Of a stretch of 64,000 nucleotides of DNA, positions 15,317-23,987 are shown one piece after another. The stretch covers positions 124,001 to 188,000 of the forward strand of contig NZ_JAAGLY010000007.1 of the NCBI RefSeq assembly GCF_010548375.1. Direction: 5' to 3'. The notes under the pieces are model-generated. The model saw only the letters and a program-made list of their open reading frames with translations, was not told where the DNA came from and ran no database searches. A program made the translations under genes and the position numbers. This DNA comes from Streptomyces sp. SID13726. Its GTDB lineage: Bacteria; Actinomycetota; Actinomycetes; Streptomycetales; Streptomycetaceae. How positions within the stretch are numbered: position 1 is the first letter of the stretch; every line of letters starts with the position of its first letter.

Positions 15317-17047
15317 TCAGCCTGCGTAGGGATCTGGGCTCTTGCCTTGTCCTGCCAGGAACTCGAAGTCGCAGCCGGTGTTCGCCTGGGTGATCTGGTC
15401 GTTGTAGAGGGCGCCGTAGCCTCGTTCGTAGCGCGTCGGCGGGGGCGTCCAGTCCCTCCTGCGGTTCTCCAACTCCTCGTCATTCACATTGAGTTGGAGG
15501 AGGCGGGCTTCGACGTCGAGGGTGATCGAGTCGCCCGAACGCACCAGGGCCAGCGGGCCGCCGACGTACGACTCCGGGGCCACATGGAGTACGCACGCGC
15601 CGTAACTCGTGCCGCTCATGCGGGCGTCGGAGATGCGGACCATGTCCCGTACCCCCTGCTTGAGGAGGTGGTCGGGGATGGGGAGCATGCCGTACTCGGG
15701 CATGCCGGGGCCGCCCTTGGGGCCGGAGTCGCGCAGCACCAGGACGCTGTCCGCGGTGATGTTCAACTCCGGGTTGTTTATGGTGCGTTGCATGGACTTG
15801 TAGTCGTCGAAGACGACCGCGGTGCCGGTGTGCTTGAGCAGGTGCTGGTCGGCCGAGATGTGCTTGATGACCGCGCCGTCCGGGCAGAGGTTGCCGCGCA
15901 GTACGGCGACCCCGCCCTCGCTCGCGACCGGGTTCTCGCGGGTGCGGATGACGTCGTCGTTGTGCACTTCCGCGCCCTCGATCTGCTTGCCCAGGGTGCC
16001 GTTGACCGTCGGCCGGTCCAGGTGGAGCAGGTCGGTGATCCGGGAGAGGAAGGCGGGCAGGCCGCCGGCGAAGTAGAAATCCTCCATGAGGTACGTCTGT
16101 CCGCCGGGCCGTACGTCGGCCAGCACCGGGACCGTGCGAGCGATGCGGTCGAAGTCGTCCAGGGTGAGCGCGACGCCCGCCCGGCCGGCCATCGCGATCA
16201 GGTGGATGACCGCGTTGGTGGAGCCGCCGAGGCCGAGCACCGTGGTGACGGCGTCGTCGAAGGCCTCGCGGGTGAGGATCTCGGACGGCCTGGGCCCGTT
16301 CCAGGCGAGTTCCACGGCACGGCGTCCGGAGGCGGCGGCCATCCGCTCGTGCGCGGAGTCGACGGCCGGGATCGAGGATGCCCCTGGCAGGCTCATGCCA
16401 AGCACTTCCGCCGCCGCGGTCATCGTGGACGCGGTCCCCATGGTCATGCAGTGGCCCGGCGAGCGCGCCAAACCGCCCTGGAGTTCCCGCAGTTCGCAGT
16501 CGGTGAGGTTGCCCGCGCGATGCTCGTCCCAGTACTTCCACATGTCGGTGCCGGACCCGAGGGTCTCGCCGCGCCAGTGTCCCGGGAGCATCGGACCCGC
16601 GGGCACGAAGATCGACGCCACGTCGGCCGAGGTCGCGCCCATGAGCAGCGCGGGCGTCGACTTGTCGCAGCCGCCGAGCAGCACGGCCGCGTCGATCGGG
16701 TACGACCGCAGCAGTTCCTCGGTCTCCATCGCGAGGAGGTTGCGGTAGAGCATCGGGGTCGGCTTCTGGTAGGTCTCCGAGAGGGTGGAGACCGGGAATT
16801 CGAGTGGGAAGCCGCCCGCCTGCCAGACTCCCCGCTTGACCGCCTCGGCGCGCTCGCGCAGATGGACGTGGCACGGGTTGATGTCGGACCAGGTGTTGAG
16901 GACCGCGATCACCGGGCGGCCCCGGTACTCCTCGGCCTCGTAACCGAGCTGGCGCATCCGGGCGTTGTGCGACCAGGTGCGCAACTGGCCCTCGGTGCCG
17001 TACCACTGATGGCTTCTCAGCTCTTCGGGGCGTTTCCTGTCGGTCAT
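15317..17047 (-). CDS. IlvD/Edd-family sugar-acid dehydratase
   Basis: Iron-sulfur dehydratase of 576 residues, related to dihydroxy-acid and L-arabinonate dehydratases. Cluster and active-site segments are SDINPCHVHL, LGGCDKSTPALLMG and SPGHCMTMGTASTM, giving the three cluster cysteines, plus ISDARMSGTSYG with the catalytic Ser region. Start and stop overlap its neighbours: ATG 17047 overlaps the stop of the DHDPS-like lyase. Being co-transcribed with a sugar-acid lyase and a GntR gene, next to pectin genes, it is more likely catabolic than the branched-chain amino-acid enzyme IlvD. It may dehydrate galactarate or L-arabinonate; the sequence does not decide which. Confidence 0.85.
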   Translation of the reverse strand: MTDRKRPEELRSHQWYGTEGQLRTWSHNARMRQLGYEAEEYRGRPVIAVLNTWSDINPCHVHLRERAEAVKRGVWQAGGFPLEFPVSTLSETYQKPTPMLYRNLLAMETEELLRSYPIDAAVLLGGCDKSTPALLMGATSADVASIFVPAGPMLPGHWRGETLGSGTDMWKYWDEHRAGNLTDCELRELQGGLARSPGHCMTMGTASTMTAAAEVLGMSLPGASSIPAVDSAHERMAAASGRRAVELAWNGPRPSEILTREAFDDAVTTVLGLGGSTNAVIHLIAMAGRAGVALTLDDFDRIARTVPVLADVRPGGQTYLMEDFYFAGGLPAFLSRITDLLHLDRPTVNGTLGKQIEGAEVHNDDVIRTRENPVASEGGVAVLRGNLCPDGAVIKHISADQHLLKHTGTAVVFDDYKSMQRTINNPELNITADSVLVLRDSGPKGGPGMPEYGMLPIPDHLLKQGVRDMVRISDARMSGTSYGACVLHVAPESYVGGPLALVRSGDSITLDVEARLLQLNVNDEELENRRRDWTPPPTRYERGYGALYNDQITQANTGCDFEFLAGQGKSPDPYAG

Positions 17048-17955
17048 ATCGACCACCCGGCGGCTATCGCGCCGACCTCGGCGCGCTCGGACTCGGGCAA
17101 CTCGCGGCTGGGCGGGCGCACTTCGCGCCGGCACAGGCCGAGGGAGGCGAGGGCCTCCTTGACGACGGTGACGTTGTCGGCGGAGCCGTTCGCCGCACGG
17201 AGTTCCTCGAAGCGGCGGATCTGCTCCCAGACCTTCATCGCGGCCGGGTAGTCACCGGATCGAAGCGCTTCGATCATGTTCAGCGAGACGGCCGGGGCGA
17301 CGTTCACGAGCCCCGAGGTGAAGCCGGTGGCGCCCCCCGAGAAGTACGAGGGGGCGTAGGGCTCGGCGAGCCCGGCCACCCACACGAAGCGTTCGAGACC
17401 CGCGTCCCGCGCGAAGGCGGCGAACTTGGCCGCGTCCGGGACGGCGTACTTCACGCCGATCACGTTCGGGCAGGCGTCGGCGAGTTCGGCGAGACGGTCG
17501 CCGCCGAGCTGGGCGTTGCGGATGTACGGCACGACCCCCAGCTCCGGGACGGCCGAGGCGATGGCGCGGTGGTAGTCGACCCAGCCGGCCTGGGAGACGT
17601 ACGGGTGGACGGGCTGGTGGACCATGACCATCCCGGCGCCCAGCTCACGGGCGTGCCGGGCGGAGGCCACCGCGGTGGGCACGTCGTGTCCGACGCCGAC
17701 CAGGATGTCGGCCCGGTCCCCCGCCTCGTCGACGGTCAACTCCGTCACCAGGCGCCGCTCTTCGGGGCTGAGGGCGTAGAACTCGCCGGTGTTCCCGTTG
17801 GGGGTGAGGGTGGTGATCCCTCCGTCGAGCAGCCGACGCAGCAGGGCCCGGTGGGCGTCCTGGTCGACGGTGCCGTCCTCGGCGAACGGAGTCACCGGGA
17901 TCGCCACCACGTCGGCCAGGGCCGCCCGTTGGGTCTCGAACGTCTCGCTGCTCAT
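17044..17955 (-). CDS. DHDPS/KdgD-family sugar-acid lyase or dehydratase
   Basis: Class I aldolase-fold protein of 303 residues. The Schiff-base Lys lies in VIGVKYAVPD, and NTGEFYALSPEE replaces the TTGE motif of true dihydrodipicolinate synthase. The aromatic segment is VVPYIRNAQ, different from the VYQRDNAV of the KdgD at 22873. It is coupled to the GntR gene upstream and the IlvD/Edd dehydratase downstream, so it should convert that enzyme's keto-deoxy product, for example to 2-oxoglutarate semialdehyde. Candidates are 5-dehydro-4-deoxyglucarate dehydratase or L-2-keto-3-deoxyarabonate dehydratase. Confidence 0.82.
   Translation of the reverse strand: MSSETFETQRAALADVVAIPVTPFAEDGTVDQDAHRALLRRLLDGGITTLTPNGNTGEFYALSPEERRLVTELTVDEAGDRADILVGVGHDVPTAVASARHARELGAGMVMVHQPVHPYVSQAGWVDYHRAIASAVPELGVVPYIRNAQLGGDRLAELADACPNVIGVKYAVPDAAKFAAFARDAGLERFVWVAGLAEPYAPSYFSGGATGFTSGLVNVAPAVSLNMIEALRSGDYPAAMKVWEQIRRFEELRAANGSADNVTVVKEALASLGLCRREVRPPSRELPESERAEVGAIAAGWSI
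17258..17275. promoter_or_regulatory. 18-bp perfect palindrome within the lyase gene
   Basis: GATCGAAGCGCTTCGATC is a perfect 18-bp palindrome centred on AAGCGCTT, inside the DHDPS/KdgD-like coding region (codons for IEALRS). It uses CTT and CGA codons that are uncommon in this GC-rich genome, so selection for an intragenic operator is possible. Confidence 0.45.
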
Positions 17956-18608
17956 TCCTGGCCTTCCTGGTCCGTCGCTCCGGGGAACGCCCGCTCGACG
18001 AAGGACGCGATGTGGGCGTGCAGGGCACGGGCCGCGCCGTCCGCGTCACCGTCCAGGGCGAGCCGCAGGATCTCCCGGTGCTCACCGGCCTCCCGTTCCC
18101 AGGAGGGCGAGGCCGCCCAGGCGACGGCGGAGACGAGGGCGGCCTGGTCGCGGACCTCGTCGAGCATCCGGCCGAGCAGCGGGTTGCCGCAGGGCAGGTA
18201 CAGGGCGCGGTGGAACTCCCGGTTGGCGAGGGAGCGTTCGGCGGTGTCGTCGGCTTCGTCGGCCCGGGTGAGGGCGTCGCGCGCGGCGTCCAGCGAGGCT
18301 CCGCGCCGCACGGCCCGCTTCAGCGCCTCGGGTTCGAGGAGCAGCCGGACGTCGTAGACCTCGCGCGCCATGTCCGCGTCCACCATGCGCACCGTGACGC
18401 CCTTGTACTGGTTCATCACGACGAGCCCGGTCCCGGCCAGGGTCTTGAGCGCCTCGCGCACCGGGGTCTTGGACACCCCGAACTGTGCGGCGAGTTCGGT
18501 CTCCACCAGGGCCTGACCAGGCGTCAGACGCCCGGTGAGGATGCGGCGTTTGATCTCCTCCAGCACGTACTGCGTGCGGGAGGGGATCGGCGTGGGCACA
18601 GAGGTCAT
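17952..18608 (-). CDS. GntR-family (FCD) transcriptional regulator
   Basis: 218-residue regulator. The N-terminal winged helix (about 8-75) contains LVETELAAQFGVSKTPVREALKTL-type recognition sequence (FGVSKTPVREAL visible), followed by an all-helical FCD ligand domain with the metal-binding His pattern in REFHRALY and EHREIL. It is the first gene of a coupled set with the lyase and dehydratase and therefore most likely senses their sugar-acid substrate and represses its own operon. The ATG at 18608 is followed downstream by an ATGA junction; its upstream region carries palindromes and a promoter-like pair. Confidence 0.9.
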   Translation of the reverse strand: MTSVPTPIPSRTQYVLEEIKRRILTGRLTPGQALVETELAAQFGVSKTPVREALKTLAGTGLVVMNQYKGVTVRMVDADMAREVYDVRLLLEPEALKRAVRRGASLDAARDALTRADEADDTAERSLANREFHRALYLPCGNPLLGRMLDEVRDQAALVSAVAWAASPSWEREAGEHREILRLALDGDADGAARALHAHIASFVERAFPGATDQEGQE

Positions 18609-18678
18609 GCGCGCCTCTCGGATCTCGCGTAACGGATCTCGTATCGGGTCTTGCGTATCTGATCTCGCGTATCGCGTC

Positions 18679-18701
18679 TCATATATGACGTACGAAGTAC
18701 G
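18679..18701. promoter_or_regulatory. Palindromes upstream of gntR (operator candidates)
   Basis: TCATATATGA (18679-18688) is a perfect 10-bp palindrome, directly followed by CGTACGAAGTACG (18689-18701), a 5-bp inverted repeat around GAA. The sequence GATCTCGCGTA is also repeated at 18621 and 18661. Their position between the promoter-like boxes and the gntR start suits autoregulation. Confidence 0.45.
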
Positions 18702-18709
18702 ACGCGTTG

Positions 18710-18738
18710 AAGGTAGGAGGACGGTGTTGTTTCGTCAA
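18710..18738 (-). promoter_or_regulatory. Promoter candidate for gntR-lyase-dehydratase
   Basis: On the minus strand TTGACG (18738-18733) is separated by 17 bp from TACCTT (18715-18710), a fair match to a vegetative promoter, about 100 bp before the gntR start. Confidence 0.45.
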
Positions 18739-18780
18739 TGCTTCCAGCAAAGGAAGTTGAAGTTGCGGTGAAGACGAGGG

Positions 18781-19536
18781 TCAGACGAGCCGGGCGGCAC
18801 CCTCGAACGCCGTACTCGTCCGCCCGGCGAAGGCGACGGCCGCGCGGGCGGTCGCCACGTCCCTGGTGAGCGTGGGTCCGACATGGGTGACGATCAGCTC
18901 GCGCACCCCGGCCTTGCGGGCGATGTCACCCGCGTCCTCCGGTGTCAGGTGCACCTGTTCGCCTTCGTGATGACGGTCGATGTCCGCCTCGCACAGGAAC
19001 ACGTCGGATTCGGCGGCGAGTTCGACGAGGGCGGCACACGGCCCGCTGTCCCCCGAGTACGCGAAAACCCGCCCGGCGCACTCGGCGCGCAGTCCGTAGC
19101 TCTCGACGTCGTGGACGACGGCCCGGGAGACGAGCCGGAGGTTCCAGTGCCGGACCTCGTGGCCGTCGTACAGGGGCTGGAAGTCGAGGACACCGCTGAG
19201 GAAACGCACGTCGGCCCGCCCGAAGAACCCGGCGAGCCGATGGGCGGCGCCGGGTGGGGCGTAGACCGGGATGGGGGCGGGCGGGGTGAGTCCGCCCCAC
19301 GCGAAGGCGTAGAGGGCGGCCAGCAGATCGGCGCTGTGGTCGGCGTGCAGATGCGAGAGCCAGATCGCCGTCAGCCGGGCGGGGTTGGTGTGCCGCTGCA
19401 ACTCCGCGAAGGTGCCGGGCCCGGCGTCCACCCACACCTCGGCGCCCCCGCCGCGCAGCAGGTACCCGGAGCACGGACGGCCCGGGACCGGGTGCGGGGA
19501 GGCGGTACCGAGGACGGTGAGACTCAGGGGCGGCAT
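18781..19536 (-). CDS. MBL-fold metal-dependent hydrolase
   Basis: 251-residue metallo-beta-lactamase-fold protein of the RNase Z-like/ribonuclease BN type layout. Metal ligands are in LSHLHADHSADL (HxHxDH), YSGDSGPCAAL, LCEADI and IVTHVGPT. The ATG at 19536 starts the conserved LTVLGTASPHPVPGRPCSGYLL. It has no signal peptide and no operon partner; a 172-bp regulatory gap separates it from gntR. The substrate is unknown; such proteins are usually annotated as hydrolases of phosphodiesters or lactones. Confidence 0.88.
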   Translation of the reverse strand: MPPLSLTVLGTASPHPVPGRPCSGYLLRGGGAEVWVDAGPGTFAELQRHTNPARLTAIWLSHLHADHSADLLAALYAFAWGGLTPPAPIPVYAPPGAAHRLAGFFGRADVRFLSGVLDFQPLYDGHEVRHWNLRLVSRAVVHDVESYGLRAECAGRVFAYSGDSGPCAALVELAAESDVFLCEADIDRHHEGEQVHLTPEDAGDIARKAGVRELIVTHVGPTLTRDVATARAAVAFAGRTSTAFEGAARLV

Positions 19537-19754
19537 GGTGGGGAGCGTACGGTCCGGGCCGCCCGCCCGCCGCCGGTTTCCGTGCGTCCACGGCGGTCTC
19601 GTACCGCGTCCACGGGGTTCGGGGACGGCGGGGCAGGCGCGTACCGGTGGCGATGAGCCCGGAGTGTCGGGGCCCAACTCCCGTTGTGCGTACGCCGGAT
19701 ACGCACCGCCGCCGGCCGTACCGGTCGGTCTCCCCGGCGTTCACCCGGCGGCGG

Positions 19755-20339
19755 CTACGGCGTCCACCGCGGGTCCCGGCCGCTGAGCCCCAACGCCCGG
19801 TCCAGCAGCGACGCGTCCGCCGGTACCCGCACGATCGGGCCGAAGATGGCGTCGCGGCTCGGATCGTCGGCGGATGCCTGGAGGAAGTCGTGCGAGGCCT
19901 GGAGCGCGGCCGGGTCCGGTTCGTACGGCTGGCCGGTGGCGCGGGCCAGGTCCCAGCCGTGGACGACCAGTTCGTCCACGGCGACGGCGGCGGCGATCTC
20001 CCCGGGCAGGTCCACTCCGCCCGCGCGGGTCATCCCGGTCCAGGCGGCCGGGTCGCGCCAGGCCTCGGCGAGTTCGTCGAGGACTTTGGGGAGTTCCTCG
20101 CGCCAGCCGGGGCCGATGTCCGGGACCGCGTCGGTCGGGGGTGTGTCGGTCGTGGCGCCGAGGTCCTTGCGGCCGGCGTCACGGAAGGCGGCGGCGAGGT
20201 GGAGCAGATGACCGAGCAGGTGGTGCACGGCGAGCTCCGGACACGGTGTGGCACCGGCCAGCCGCTCGTCGGTCACCCCTTCGGCGAGCCGGGCGATGAC
20301 ACGGGCCTGCGGTCCGAGGTCGAGGGTCGGTGCGGTCAT
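19755..20339 (-). CDS. TIGR03086/MDMPI-like metal-binding protein
   Basis: 194-residue DinB-fold protein related to mycothiol-dependent maleylpyruvate isomerase. It shows the family start LDLGPQARVIARLAEGV, ATPCPELAVHHLLGHLLHL with metal-ligand His, and VDELVVHGWDLARATG with the second His. It probably binds a divalent metal and a mycothiol-conjugated substrate, by family. It stands alone, 215 bp from the MBL gene and divergent from the MFS gene at 20496. Confidence 0.85.
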   Translation of the reverse strand: MTAPTLDLGPQARVIARLAEGVTDERLAGATPCPELAVHHLLGHLLHLAAAFRDAGRKDLGATTDTPPTDAVPDIGPGWREELPKVLDELAEAWRDPAAWTGMTRAGGVDLPGEIAAAVAVDELVVHGWDLARATGQPYEPDPAALQASHDFLQASADDPSRDAIFGPIVRVPADASLLDRALGLSGRDPRWTP

Positions 20340-20495
20340 TCGTCGCTCCTCATGGTTGCCGGGACACGGTTCCCGGTGTCGTGAAGGGTTGACCGGCCCC
20401 GCTCCGAGAACTCATCGCTCACGTTCTGAATCGCTCGCGTTCTAAGGCAGCTGCCCGATGCCGCCGCCGGAGCCTTAGACCCACGATGTCCAGGC

Positions 20496-21779
20496 ATGAC
20501 GAAGACATGGGCGGTGCTCCACGACCGCGACGCGAGACTCTGTCTCACCGCCGTGCTGGTCTCCGGCTTCGGCACCTCGGCCCTGTGGCTGGTGTCCGGC
20601 GTCTGGGTCAAGGACCTCACCGGTTCGGACGGCCTGGCCGCCCTGTGCATGCTCGCGATGTGGGCGCCGACCCTCGCGGGCCCGCTGCTCGGCACCCTGG
20701 CGGACCGCGTCCGCCGCAAGCCGCTGCTGATCGGCGGCAACCTGCTGCTCGCCGCCGTCCTGCCGATCCTCCTCACCGAACGTGTCCCGGTGCTCCTCGC
20801 GGTCCTCCTGCTCTACGGCGCCGTCGGCGTGGTCGAGGACGCGGCGGAGGCGGCGCTGGTCACCGGGGTCGTGCCGGCGTCCCTGCTCGGCGACTTCAAC
20901 GGGCTGCGCATGGCGGTCAACGAGGGCATGAAGCTGGTGGCCCCCTTGGCGGGCGCGGGCCTCTACACGCTCTACGGCGGCCCGGCCGTGGCGCTCCTGG
21001 ACGCGCTCACGTTCGTGGTGGCGGCGGGGCTGTACGCGGGGCTGCGCGTCCACGAGGCCCGGCCGGAGCCGCTCACCTCACCGCCGACGGCCGCGGGGAG
21101 CGCGCCTCGGACCTCCGAGGACGGCCCGGCCACCCGTCGCCTCCAGAAACCAGCTCGCCGCCCCACCTTCACCGTAGGCGCCCGCCACATATGGGCCCAC
21201 CCCACACTCCGCCCCCTGATCCTGTTCGGCGGCACCACCATGCTCTTCGCCGGGCTGAACGGCTCGCTGCTCTACGCCGTGATCGACGACCTCGGCCACT
21301 CCCCCGCGTACGCCGGTGCGCTGTACGCCGTCCAGGGCGCCGGGTCGGTGGCGGTGGGGCTGCTGTCCGGGCCCGCGCTGCGGCGGCTCGGTGAGCGGCG
21401 GTTCGCCGCGTACGGCATCGCGCTGACCGCCGTGGCCGCAGGACTGCGGGCGGTCCCCTCCGATCCGCTGGCCCTGGTGTGCGGCGCGGCGATCGGCGCC
21501 GGGCTCCCCTGTGTGCTGATCGCCGCGCTGACCGCCGTGCAGCGCGAGACCCCGGACGCGCTGCTGGGCCGTACCGTCGCCACCGCCAACACGCTGCTCT
21601 ACGCCCCGAACGTGCTCGGTCTCGCGGCGGGCGCGGCGCTGGTCGAACTGGTCGACCAGCGGCCGCTGTTGATCGTCCTGGGCGTGGTGTGGCTCGCCAC
21701 GGCCGTACCGCTGTGTCAGAGGCCGGCCAGCGCCGAGCGGATCGCCTCCAGGTCGCCGTCCGACGCCAACCCGGCGTGA
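20496..21779 (+). CDS. MFS transporter
   Basis: 427-residue major facilitator with twelve predicted membrane segments. The loop-2 motif is GTLADRVRRKPLLIGG and the second half has LLSGPALRRLGERRF at the equivalent position. A charged, Pro-rich central loop (about 195-230) separates the halves. The ATG at 20496 follows a short divergent gap. The C-terminus (LCQRPASAERIASRS) overlaps by 64 bp the convergent gene at 21716. Probably a drug or small-molecule exporter; no substrate can be assigned. Confidence 0.9.
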   Translation: MTKTWAVLHDRDARLCLTAVLVSGFGTSALWLVSGVWVKDLTGSDGLAALCMLAMWAPTLAGPLLGTLADRVRRKPLLIGGNLLLAAVLPILLTERVPVLLAVLLLYGAVGVVEDAAEAALVTGVVPASLLGDFNGLRMAVNEGMKLVAPLAGAGLYTLYGGPAVALLDALTFVVAAGLYAGLRVHEARPEPLTSPPTAAGSAPRTSEDGPATRRLQKPARRPTFTVGARHIWAHPTLRPLILFGGTTMLFAGLNGSLLYAVIDDLGHSPAYAGALYAVQGAGSVAVGLLSGPALRRLGERRFAAYGIALTAVAAGLRAVPSDPLALVCGAAIGAGLPCVLIAALTAVQRETPDALLGRTVATANTLLYAPNVLGLAAGAALVELVDQRPLLIVLGVVWLATAVPLCQRPASAERIASRSPSDANPA

Positions 21780-22876
21780 TACAGCCGCACTTCGGTCGCG
21801 CCGAGCTCCCGCGCCGCCGCCACGTCCGCCGCGAGCGTGCCCGGGCTGCCGCCCATCTGGGAGATCACGGGGAAGTTGGCGGCGATCACCGCGTCCTTGC
21901 GGGTCCGCGCGAAGGGCGTGAGCAGGCCCGGTCCGCCCGCGCAGGGCACGACCACCCCGTCCGCGACGGACAGGATGTGCTCGGGGTCGACGCCCGGGTT
22001 GGCGCCCACGTGGTGGGTCACGGGGTCGGCGTGCAGCAGGATCTGGAAGCCCTCGGGGGCGGCCGCACGGACCGCGCGGACGGCCGTCTCCTGGAGCGTG
22101 CGGGCGATCTCGTCCCGCCACGCGCGCGTGGCCGCCGCGAGCGAGGCACCGAGCAGCTTCTCGACCCCGGTCCAGTCGCCGTCCTCCGGCGCCCCCTGCC
22201 ACAGCGGCTCCAGGGCGGTACGCACGGCGGCCGCCAGCTCGTCGGGATCGACGCCCTGTTCGCCGTAGCCCTCCCGGCAGGTCCCGCAGAAGCAGAGCGC
22301 CATGAGGTACATCCCGGCGTCGCCGAGCGGGACCCCGCCGGTCTTGTCGTGGGCGTGCAGGTGCTGGAGGCCGTACCAGCCGAGGGACTCCAGTTCGGTG
22401 CCGGCCGCGCCCGGGCGGACGGCCGCCTCGACGGCGAGGTCGACGAGGTACGCGCGCGTGGCGGGCTGTGCGATGCAGGGGGCCCACGGGTAGCGGTCGC
22501 CGTAGGCGTTGACGACGGAGGTGTCCGGGTGCTCGGCGCCGAGGCGGGAGTTGTGCGCGAGGACGACCCAGGTGTGCACGTCGAGACCGGCTCCCGTCAG
22601 CGCGTCGGCGGCCTCGCCGAAGGCGTCTCCGGGGGCCCAGTCACCCGCCGCGTAGGGCCGCAGCTCGCGCCCTTCCCAGCGTGCGTCCGTCGGGTAGAGC
22701 ACGGACGCGTGCTCGGCGGTGACGATGCGGTGGCGCGGGTGGCGGGGGGTCAGCGCGCGCGTGGAGTGGTAGGCGGCGGCGAGGGTCGCCTGCCGTACGC
22801 CGAGCGCGGCGATGCGGTCCGCGGCCTGTGGGTCCCCGTTGACGTCCCAGGGGTAGACGAACGTCGACGCCTTCAC
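21716..22876 (-). CDS. Unknown protein coupled to kdgD
   Basis: 386-residue protein not assigned to a characterised family. GTG 22876 overlaps the kdgD stop (GTGA), so the two are made together. The sequence suggests a TIM-barrel: strands such as KASTFVYPWDV, VHTWVVLAHN and EIRLYHAGL-like C-terminal end, with MALCFCGTCREGYGEQG, a Cys-x-Cys-x-x-Cys segment resembling those in glycosidase-like barrels where 'cysteine-rich HCxxC' loops hold a metal. Conserved WYGLQHLHAHDK and LLHADPVTHHVG supply many His. No signal peptide. The link to galactarate/glucarate catabolism suggests a role upstream of KdgD, but function is unknown. Confidence 0.75.
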   Translation of the reverse strand: MKASTFVYPWDVNGDPQAADRIAALGVRQATLAAAYHSTRALTPRHPRHRIVTAEHASVLYPTDARWEGRELRPYAAGDWAPGDAFGEAADALTGAGLDVHTWVVLAHNSRLGAEHPDTSVVNAYGDRYPWAPCIAQPATRAYLVDLAVEAAVRPGAAGTELESLGWYGLQHLHAHDKTGGVPLGDAGMYLMALCFCGTCREGYGEQGVDPDELAAAVRTALEPLWQGAPEDGDWTGVEKLLGASLAAATRAWRDEIARTLQETAVRAVRAAAPEGFQILLHADPVTHHVGANPGVDPEHILSVADGVVVPCAGGPGLLTPFARTRKDAVIAANFPVISQMGGSPGTLAADVAAARELGATEVRLYHAGLASDGDLEAIRSALAGL

Positions 22877-23814
22877 TTGTCCTCCTCCAGCAGCGCGTAC
22901 CCGCGCTCGATGATCTCCGCGAGCTGCTTCACATGATCCTCGTCCGGCTCGTGCAGCGGCGAGCGGACCTCTCCCACGTCGAGCCCGCGCATCCGCACGC
23001 CCGCCTTCACCAGGGACACGGCGTATCCGCGCCCACGCGCGCGCAGTTCCACGAAGGGCCGGTAGAACCCGTCGAGCAGCCGGTCGGTCAGGGCCCGGTC
23101 GCCGTCGACGAGCGCGCGGTGGAAGGCGAGGGCGATCTCGGGCACGAAGCAGAAGACGGCCGACGAGTAGAGCGGGACGCCGATGGCCTGGTAGGCGACC
23201 TGGGTCTGCTCGGCGGTGGGCAGGCCGTTGAAGTAGAGGAAGTCGCCGGGGACCTCGGTGCGGACGGCGCTGACGATCCGCTGCATCAGGTCGAGGTCCC
23301 CGAGGCCGTCCTTGAGGCCGACGATCCCCTCGGTGCGGGCCAGCCCGACGACGCTCTCCGGAGTGAACACGGCGTTGTCGCGCTGGTAGACGATCACCGG
23401 GAGCGCGGTCGCGGCGGCCACCTCGCGGTAGTGCCGCAGCAGCCCCTCCTGCCCGGCTACGACGAGGTAGGGCGGCATGGCGAGCAGTCCGTCGGCCCCG
23501 GCCTCCTCGGCGAGCCGTGCGTACCGTACGGCGAGGGCGGTGCCGTACCCGGCGCCCGCGACCACCGGCACCCGGCCCGCCGTCTCCTCGACGGCCGCCC
23601 GGACGCAGTCCTGGAACTCCTCGGGCGTGAGCGCGTGGAACTCCCCGGTGCCGCAGCACGCGAACACGGCGGCGGCGCCCGCGTCCACGCCTCGGCGTAT
23701 GTGCGCGCGATACACGGCGAGGTCGACGGACCCGTCCGGGCCGTAGGCGGTGACGGGGAAGAACAGCGGCCCGCTGGGGATGCCGAGTCGATGGGCGAGG
23801 TCGGCAGACGTCAC
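22873..23814 (-). CDS. kdgD: 5-dehydro-4-deoxyglucarate dehydratase (decarboxylating)
   Basis: Converts 5-keto-4-deoxy-D-glucarate to 2-oxoglutarate semialdehyde with loss of water and CO2. At 313 residues it fits KdgD. Diagnostic stretches are SGPLFFPVTAYG, CCGTGEFHALTPEE, VYQRDNAVFTPES and the Schiff-base Lys in EGIVGLKDGLGD. The GTG start at 23814 has an AGGGAGAG ribosome site. It is divergent from uronate dehydrogenase across a 173-bp AT-richer gap, giving a two-step piece of the oxidative galacturonate/glucuronate pathway; the missing middle dehydratase may be the IlvD/Edd protein at 15317. Confidence 0.9.
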   Translation of the reverse strand: MTSADLAHRLGIPSGPLFFPVTAYGPDGSVDLAVYRAHIRRGVDAGAAAVFACCGTGEFHALTPEEFQDCVRAAVEETAGRVPVVAGAGYGTALAVRYARLAEEAGADGLLAMPPYLVVAGQEGLLRHYREVAAATALPVIVYQRDNAVFTPESVVGLARTEGIVGLKDGLGDLDLMQRIVSAVRTEVPGDFLYFNGLPTAEQTQVAYQAIGVPLYSSAVFCFVPEIALAFHRALVDGDRALTDRLLDGFYRPFVELRARGRGYAVSLVKAGVRMRGLDVGEVRSPLHEPDEDHVKQLAEIIERGYALLEEDK

Positions 23815-23987
23815 AGGCTCTCCCTAGAACGAGTGGCACGAGCACGGGCGTGCGGGATTCTGATCGGAGTTTATATTTATGAACATAGGACGCGCCACCC
23901 TTGACGGAGTCGGGCGATGATCCTTAGCTTGTCCATGAATGTGAATACCGTGCACTCATACGGCCGTCGCCCCAAGGAGACCCGAGG
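23815..23987. promoter_or_regulatory. Divergent promoter region kdgD/udh
   Basis: Unlike its surroundings this gap contains AT-rich sequence, notably TTATATTTATGAACATA around 23872-23888 and GTCCATGAATGTGAATACC around 23931-23949. TATGAACATA and CATGAATGTG-like elements may be operator halves shared by both genes; the nearby DeoR-type gene at 25104 is one candidate regulator. Confidence 0.45.

Noticed and set aside
15317..17047. Biosynthetic dihydroxy-acid dehydratase (ilvD)
   Set aside because: It is co-transcribed with a GntR regulator and a sugar-acid lyase beside pectin genes, without other branched-chain amino-acid genes.
22873..23814. dapA, from DHDPS-family similarity
   Set aside because: It has GTGEF and VYQRDNAV in place of the TTGE and YDIPGRTG motifs found in the real dapA at 60348.
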